Position numbers and translations under genes: made by a program
Notes under the pieces: model-generated
Database searches by the model: none
The model's input: the letters and a program-made list of their open reading frames with translations, nothing else
Told to the model about the DNA's origin: nothing
Shown: positions 57,292 to 64,000 of the stretch, one piece after another
How positions within the stretch are numbered: position 1 is the first letter of the stretch
Layout of the letters: each line of letters opens with the position of its first letter
Assembly: GCA_903813345.2 (NCBI GenBank)
Contig: CAIIXF020000003.1
Coordinates: 8,269,815-8,333,814, forward strand
Length of the DNA stretch: 64,000 nucleotides
Reading direction: 5' to 3'
DNA from: Owenia fusiformis
Lineage: Eukaryota > Annelida > Polychaeta > Sabellida > Oweniidae

Positions 57292-59931
57292 GGATCAAGG
57301 TAGTCAATATAATCAATGTCTAGCTTAGTAAATATTTGCAATAATAATAGTATAAGTGAACTTAAATTTTATTCTGTCACTGTCATACATGTTTTTAACT
57401 TTCAAATTGTTGAATTTTTGTTCACAAATGGCTTTCAATAATATACCGGAATTAATGACAAATTAGCTGTTTCTAGTTTGCGCATGTTTTCTGTTTTTAG
57501 ATAAATTTTCTTTTTTACTGCAATTTTGGTTAAAATACAGTTTTATTGACCCACTTTATCAATAAGTATACTAATTTATTATTGTGATGTAGTGTTGTGG
57601 AAACGTAAATCATATATTTTCTTCATGGTTGTAAAACTCCAGAAATATGTTTTCCAGTATTTGTACTTTCAATTTGTGCATTCAGTTCTGAAGTTCACTC
57701 CTAACACCTTTATCGGACAAAATAAGTGTCTTTTTCACATCCATTAATAAGGATAACGTTTTAAAATAAGTACAAATGAACACACTCTATCAATCATTAA
57801 ATAAATGACATAAAACCATCAGCCATTAAAGGCCCGGGAATCTTCACACATTGATTACCACGGCACGCAAGTTACATTGCTCACTTTGATGATGCAATAC
57901 CACGTGGCTAAATCTTGAGGTGAAATGAAAAACAACAAAATTCTGGTGGCGATTTTTCTCGTAGTTTATTGTTTCATTATAGTGAATTGTTGAGTTTGAT
58001 ACTTCTCAGTGCTGTCTCTACCGATTGAGGTATGTTTGTTTTGTCTAAATGTGATGAAATAAGACCTGTCAAATAAGGTCTTTAAGCTGTTAAGAGTGAT
58101 TTCAACAAAGTTCACTGTTATAAATACATGGTAAGTTTTTACATCTACATTGCAGACTACCTCATTTCCAAGGAAAAGTACAGAAATGTGCTTTCCTTCT
58201 TCGGGAAGGCTGTCAATAATAAATCAACAAGCATCCAGACATGTGTAAGGAGATACATCCACAAAAAACATTTGAATGAATATTTAGTAAAAAACAATAG
58301 TCACAATAAAAAGACATTTCATTGTAGCCAAAATAGAACAAGGCATGTCTCTCTTTCTAAATCAGTTATCTGTATCTTGAAAAAGAAAGACCCCTTCTTG
58401 AATAAAGAAAAAGAGGCAAGCCTTTCTTTTCTTGGCAAATATTATATCCAGATATCAGAGCATTTCAAATACTGATTTGGTCTTTAACTTGGCGCTACTT
58501 AATTTGACGATTTTAGCAATTGACAGATTGGCATCCATTTAATTTGGCAATCTTTGTTTCAGTGAAGACAATAAGACTGGTAATGACATACTTCCTTCAC
58601 AAATCTTGGGACATTTGAATCCCCCTTTCTGGGCATCCAATTTTGCATGTAATATGGACTTTATCACTTACCTTATTTGATTTTTAATAGAAATAATCAG
58701 AGACCTAAAATTATTTAGGTCTATGATAGATAAATACCATGCAATGATAGAAATGGAAAATAAATAATTATGGTTTTCTTGAGTAGATAAAATTTTAAAC
58801 AAAATCACATCTTACCTATTAGAAGGAAAATAGATCGCTTTTTAATTCATTTTTTCTTTTTCTACGAATATCTTATCATAGCACACTATTTTCTTATTTT
58901 AGGAAATCAAACCATTATTGAGTTACCAAGACAACCCACAAAGAAGTGAGCAGTTGACCAAAGAAGACGCATTGCTATTACCATCTGTTTGGTTTGAAAA
59001 CAAATCTATAGTACTCGTTTCCCAATTTGTTGTTCATTGTACAATCTTTCATTGATTAAACTCGGTAAACTAAGTATTAAACAAGTCACTCAGGTGGCAA
59101 AATTTTAATATGGGAGCTTTAAGTGTTCTGATTTGGAACCGCTTAAATATACAGTTTATTACCTTGATCCTGCATTTAAGAATATCAATAAATTCCTTCA
59201 AGGACTGCAGGCTCATCCCCTAGCTCAGTAGGGCCAAGACTGAATATAACACATGACTGGACATGTAAGTATAAATAAAGGTAATCAACAGGGAGGTTTC
59301 AGATATGGGGTTTATCCAGAGAAAACATTGAATATCTACTTTGAGGGACCTTATTTATAACAACGGCATAACACCAGATCCAAATCAAACGTACATAACT
59401 GCTTTATCCTATACCAAGTAGAGTTTTCAAGAAAAAATTTCAATTATTTCTTTTCAACATTTTTTTCAGAGCTTTTTTCAATTTTCTTTTGATGAAAAAA
59501 ATTTCCGATTGGGAAGATATGCTTGGAGCAGGAAAAATGCTGGGAGATATGAAGGTTAGTGTATTATCTTGTGTGTTTTGACTTCAGAACTGCAAAAAAG
59601 TGTGAAAACGGCCGCAGGGTCTGACCAAAAGGATCGGGATGAGCAACAAGCCTCTAAACGCTTTGAAAAAGCAAACTTAAGGTCCCAAGAAAGAAGGAGG
59701 AAGGCAATAGATAATAATCTTCATGATTTTAATATAGACTTTCCCCACTTTGAACATATAATCATAATGAGAAATACTAAAACGGGGAGGAATTGTGTTA
59801 GCTACTCAGGAGATTGCAAGAAAGATGTCCAAGCCAATGGATCAATCAACATAACAAGTTATAAATTTGAACTCATCAGTGGCAATGTGAAAACCTCTAA
59901 CAAAACCAAATCTGGCCCTACAACATCTTGA
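57292..59931 (+). CDS. Candidate spliced gene of unknown function
   Basis: Phase-compatible pieces on the plus strand: ATGGATCAAG (57292-57301) before a GTAGTC donor; 58155-58243 (DYLISKEKYRNVLSFFGKAV, ending TC before a GTAAGG donor); an exon ending GRYAWSRKNAGRYE at 59549 or so; and a last exon from about 59577 reading ELQKSVKTAAGSDQKDRDEQ, a very basic stretch (RSQERRRKA) and DFPHFEHIIIMRNT to a stop at 59931. The last junction is in phase. A segment at 58901-59056 (EIKPLLSYQDNPQRSEQL) may be a further exon, but its donor is not clear. I recognise no domain. A retroelement origin cannot be excluded given the neighbours. Confidence 0.35.
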
Positions 59932-60599
59932 ATTACAGTTACACCTACTACGTCATGTACTAGGTCAGGCAAACAGCAACTTGTAATATGGCCAGATGAG
60001 TCTCCTACTGTATTAGATGGGATGCCATCAATAGGAGGGGTTGGCAAGGGGGAAAGTAAAGGTAAAGGAAAAAACTTCAGTTTTGAAAAAACATCTGTTG
60101 CATGATACTGTACTAGTGCTGTGTAATTTTTGATGCAAAAAATGAACATTGTTTGTGATATAACACAAATAGAGCCCTCAGAAACAAATTGGAACACAAT
60201 TTGATATATCGTATCACCAAACATTCATCAATATTTCCAAAAAATCAGAGGCACAAATATTTCTTAATGTCAGAGTTATGGTTTCTATAGCAACCCGTGG
60301 TATGGGCATCTGAAGCAGGTCGTGAATCATAACAATAAGGTATTGAAAGTCTATCCAAAATGAGTTTGAAAGACACCGTTAATTCATACAGATTTGATGT
60401 TATTTGGGTGTAAATCAATCCTGAAAGGTTTCTGTTAATTGATGTGATCTACTTATTAATCGTGATGTCATTATACCTACCCAACAATGTAATAGGTTTG
60501 TCATTATACATGTTGATCACCCCTTGTATTACACTTTGACTTTAATTAGCTCTAGGGCTTTCAATTCTAGGCTTGGTTTCAAATCTAAAAAACCTTTAA

Positions 60600-61413
60600 A
60601 AGGGGGTATATGTTTAATGGTATTAATTACAGATTTATAACAGTTTTGTGTTCAATGAGGATGCTGATAAAACCAATTATTCCAAAGTTTTGCAAAAGTT
60701 CAATAATAATTTCGAGCCCAGGAAAAATATCACAATGGTTTGTGACAAGTTTCTTACGAGGACGCAACAGGAAGGAGAAACTTTCAACAGTTTCTTCACA
60801 GACTTACAGGTAAAAGCCAAAGACTGTAAATTTGGTCAGTTACAAAACTCACTCGTCAAGGACATGATAATCTGTGATATTAACAATGATAAGCTGCAAT
60901 TACGTTTACTGGAAATATCACACAGGTAGATGTGTTTGCGTTAGACAAATGCATGAAGTCTGTCAGACTCATGAGTTTTCAGAGAAAAATTGTAAGGACA
61001 TTCAAACTCCAGCAGTAGCAGCCGTAGATTCAATTAAAAACAAGCCCAGTAAGAAGAGCTCTGAGAAAGTTTATGCTATCGACCCTGATTCAGACAATGA
61101 TCTCGACTGTGATCAATTTTTCATCTACTCTATTGATCATAATGGATACAAAGATAGAGTATATCTGCAGGCGAAATTGTGTGATAAATCAGTCAAATTC
61201 AAATGTGACACTGGAGCCCATGCTAGTACTATCCCATTGGATATATACAAAAATCTCAGAAATCCCCCCACACTCAAGGAAACTCACACAAATCTCGTTT
61301 CATACTCAAATCACAAGATCCCGTGTGAAGGGGAACTATCTAGGCCCATAATGTGTCACAGTGTTACAATGTCAGATTATTTATTGTCAATCAAAAATCA
61401 GAACCAATTTTAA
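60600..61413 (+). mobile_element. Fossil LTR-retroelement gag-protease fragment (Ty3/gypsy-like)
   Basis: A gag-type capsid region (about 60648-60929; FLTRTQQEGETFNSFFTDLQ is the familiar 'Q..gEs...f...L' phrase) is followed by a retropepsin-type protease region with CDTGAHASTIPLDIYKNL, the DTGA active-site motif. No reverse transcriptase, RNase H or integrase is seen nearby. It is broken in a small number of places. It may or may not belong with the LTR pair at 52853-56082. Confidence 0.65.
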
Positions 61414-61663
61414 GTTTACAGAATTGTCTGAAAATGAAACTGATATCCCCAATGTTTTCAATCAAATCTGGCACAAGAAATGAGGATATAATTATAAAAT
61501 TAGATGAGCCTTACCTGTAAGGTGAAGTCTGATTGTAATTAGATCGATGTCCTCAGCTGTCCGAGAATATCACATGAGATTGTATGTTACTTGATAGCGC
61601 TAGCAGTAGTCAGTGTGTGGTACGATAGCAGTAAGAGTAGTCGAAAAATTCAACTTAAGCACA

Positions 61664-62112
61664 ATGCCAAAAGCAAAAACCAAGCATTTAAACAGTGAAG
61701 ATATACCAGAAAGAATGAATACACCTGAAAGTAGTTTGTCTCAGGAGGTTGAGGAACTATAGGAACTGGTAAAGAATCTAATCAGTAATAAGGAAAAATC
61801 AAAATCAGATAACAAAAAAGGAAGCAAACGAAAGATCAAAGATTCTTCAAAAGTATCTAAAAGCAAAAGACGTAAGAATTCATGTTTGGATAGTGATGTT
61901 AGTTCATCATCAGACTCATCATCTGAATCAGAGAGTGATCCTGACTTGGACGACTCTAAATTTGAGGACGATGAGAAAACAATGAAAGGAGCCCAAAAAC
62001 CATTGTCTGATGTGGTCAAGAAAAGCTTGACAATGGAGTGTTCTGATGAGAAACAAAAGGGAAGGAATGATCGTTATCCACGGCCAGAGGTATTTTTTAA
62101 CTTGCTTGCCTA
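61664..62112 (+). mobile_element. Acidic Ser-rich leader frame, possibly of a retroelement
   Basis: The frame starts MPKAKTKHLN and goes on to basic stretches (KKGSKRKIKD) and a Ser/Asp/Glu run (DSDVSSSSDSSSESESDPD). The sequence before it (about 61500-61660) resembles untranslated leaders of DIRS/Ngaro-type elements to my eye, but this is weak. It is not fully intact. A host gene fragment is the alternative. Confidence 0.3.
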
Positions 62113-62147
62113 AATTTTTTTCAATATCTGTATCACTTTTGAAACCA

Positions 62148-62740
62148 TTCACAGGTGGTGACATTTTTTCATGTTAATGCCTTGTTTGCCATTTTCTTGT
62201 TAAAACTCTTTAAATGTCATAAAGCCATATTTTGCTTTAAGAAGGCAACACTTGCAACTTGCAAGTAGAAATATGTATGATGAGATATGATATAGAAGCA
62301 GTGGCTTTATTCGTGTTGTATTTCTATTTCCAGGCACAATAACCACCAGAAAAGAAGTGCGTAACAGTATCCTGGGATAATGGTGACAAGACATCAATGA
62401 CCCTTGAACGCGAAAACTATTGCCTAAAGCAAAATAATTTGATTATAATAGACTGACTACAATAACTACCAGATTCTAACTTTTTGCATGTAAATGCCTT
62501 GTATAATATAAGTTCATTGCAAAATACAATGGTGGTGAAATATGCATGGAAATACAAGAATAGCACTGGAACAACTTAAGTACTTTAGCCAGATAGTGAC
62601 TTTTTGCATGTAAATGCCTTGTATTGTAAATATTGTATAATATATTGATGGTGAAATAAGCCTACAAATGTAAGAATAGCATTTTACAACTTTCTAACAA
62701 TAACCAGACTTTTTGTCTGAAAATGCCTTGTAAATTATTG
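62148..62740. repeat. Diverged tandem repeat, about 115-base unit
   Basis: Phrases TTTTTGCATGTAAATGCCTT recur near 62165, 62480, 62600 and 62705 in diverged form, the last three with GGTGAAAT and AAGAATAGCA in between, spaced about 110-120 bases. No coding frame. Confidence 0.6.
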
Positions 62741-62784
62741 TTCAAGTTGTATTGTTGTTCAAAATTAACAAGGAGTTCTAACCC

Positions 62785-62955
62785 AGATGACACGGCTCTG
62801 TTGGCCCGACGTCAGCAATTTTAGGGCAATACTTTGACGTTGGCCCGACATTGGTACCAGGTCGGCAATTAACATGTCTCTGTTGGTCTGAAGTCAGCAA
62901 TTTTACGGCAGTACTCTGACGTTGGGCCGACGGTGCTAGGTCGGAATATCGACTT
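62785..62955. repeat. GTTGGCCCGACGTC tandem repeat, two units
   Basis: Two units of about 95 bases share CTGTTGG, AGTCAGCAATTTTA, GGCA, TACT, TGACGTTGG and CCGAC words. GTTGG/CCGAC words are mutually inverted. Confidence 0.7.
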
Positions 62956-63860
62956 TGACGTGAGAACGATATGGTCTTCATTGTATGAATGTGGAAGAGG
63001 TGCAAAAAGTTATTTTGTGTCTCATCTCAATGTATAGGCCTATAAGTATTGAGTGTCGTCACCCAAGTTTAGAATTATCAGAATAAATTCTCAAAGTGCT
63101 AAGTGTACACCTCTGTCGGACCAACGTTTGTTCAACCCAGGCAAGTCATTAATACTCACACGCATGTGTGATGATATCTTCCTCTCCCGGTTGTTAATTT
63201 CACTACTGGACATTGAAATACTAATAATTTAATAAGATCGCTGTGATCTTCCTGTTACAGTCGAGATATTGAAGGTATGTTTAGTTATCATTAGAAGATG
63301 TGTCAGCTAAAGTTGAGCTCCTGCCATATGATAATAAATTTGTGTCGATTCCAATGTTGCAGTCTGATTAGGAAATCCAAAATATTACAGACAGAGATTA
63401 GACTGACATACTTTCATTTGAAAATACCATTGCAATAAATGATAGTAACCAAGACTATAAACCCCTACAATAAAAAAAATAAATACACAGGTAGCAAGAT
63501 TATTGGAAAACATAACAAAAGAACAATCAGAAATGATACTTAATCACACTACAAAAGCATGGAGTGGAATTCAAAAATACCCAAATGAAGCTAAACAATT
63601 TTAGAAGCCCTAAACCCCAGTTACACAATTAGGGGTAAGTGCCTGAAACCCCTTGGTCCAAAAACATTTCTGTCAATAAGGAGACAGACACAAGAACAAC
63701 AATATCTAAAAACAACATCAGGTGAAACAAAGGAAGACCATTCACCAAGGATATAAAGGGAAAATATACATTCAAGCGCGTAGCTACGTTTTCAGATTTT
63801 AATTTATGATTTAAATTTGTATTTGTTGAAACTTTTGCGTCTATTCTAACCTGGTACCAC
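62956..63860. other. Non-coding stretch before the right-edge exon
   Basis: No supported gene. A short open run near 63490-63602 (LLENITKEQSEMILNHTTKA) could be coding but has no partner exons in the window. Confidence 0.4.
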
Positions 63861-63861
63861 C

Positions 63862-63907
63862 ATGGATAAATTTCTCAAACAACGCCTTTGTCACGAAGGA
63901 CATGAAT
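63862..63907 (+). CDS. Probable first exon of a gene running off the right edge
   Basis: ATG in a strong start context (ACCACCATGG) opens a 15-codon frame, MDKFLKQRLCHEGHE, ending in phase 1 at a consensus donor (GAAT|GTAAGT). The rest lies outside the window, so the product cannot be identified. Confidence 0.45.
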
Positions 63908-64000
63908 GTAAGTAAATTGTATATCTGCCACAATATTAACATGTAGGTCCACAATTTGGGCTAGACTTAAATCCCTGTGGACTTAAATATTAAGTCCCAC

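Overview
This is eukaryotic nuclear DNA: AT-rich, with GT-AG introns, densely packed with small DNA transposons, and without bacterial-style operons. The repeat types (a CCGT-rich minisatellite element, fold-back MITEs, Helitron-like ends, a tRNA-type SINE, a Penelope fragment) and a DUF7869 gene point to a marine invertebrate. I cannot tell a lophotrochozoan such as a mollusc or brachiopod from an invertebrate deuterostome or cnidarian. All calls come from reading the sequence; no database search was possible.

Left half (0.9-30.2 kb): two complete spliced genes lie head to head, with 252 bases between their start codons. The minus-strand gene (889-15298, 15 exons, 578 residues) matches no family I know. 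The plus-strand gene (15551-30249, 17 exons, 742 residues) carries a full DUF7869 domain with a transposase-like acidic triad, a Cys pair and an SH3/BAH-like C-terminus. In both genes exon phases are consistent from start to stop. The introns hold at least ten non-autonomous transposons, several with exact target-site duplications, including one MITE inserted into another. The gap between the genes has a TATA-like box and an ETS-like site and probably acts as a two-way promoter.

Middle (30-35 kb): no gene. It holds a satellite of telomere-like palindromes with a 143-base higher-order period, two TA-flanked MITEs and a decayed LINE.

35-52 kb: a transposon graveyard. It contains a BED/hAT transposase in pieces, a spliced locus where a RecQ-like helicase segment runs in phase into a large transposon-type protein ('GDYEYL...PCLWC' family), a pogo-like DNA-binding remnant, a recent 1.6-kb duplication carrying a LINE 3' end, a Penelope fragment, a SINE, and a second Helitron-like element in reverse orientation to the one at 5.6 kb.

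52-64 kb: a broken LTR retroelement with two similar terminal repeats, a candidate spliced gene of unknown function (57.3-59.9 kb), a separate gag-protease fossil, tandem repeats, and a likely first exon of another gene at the right edge.
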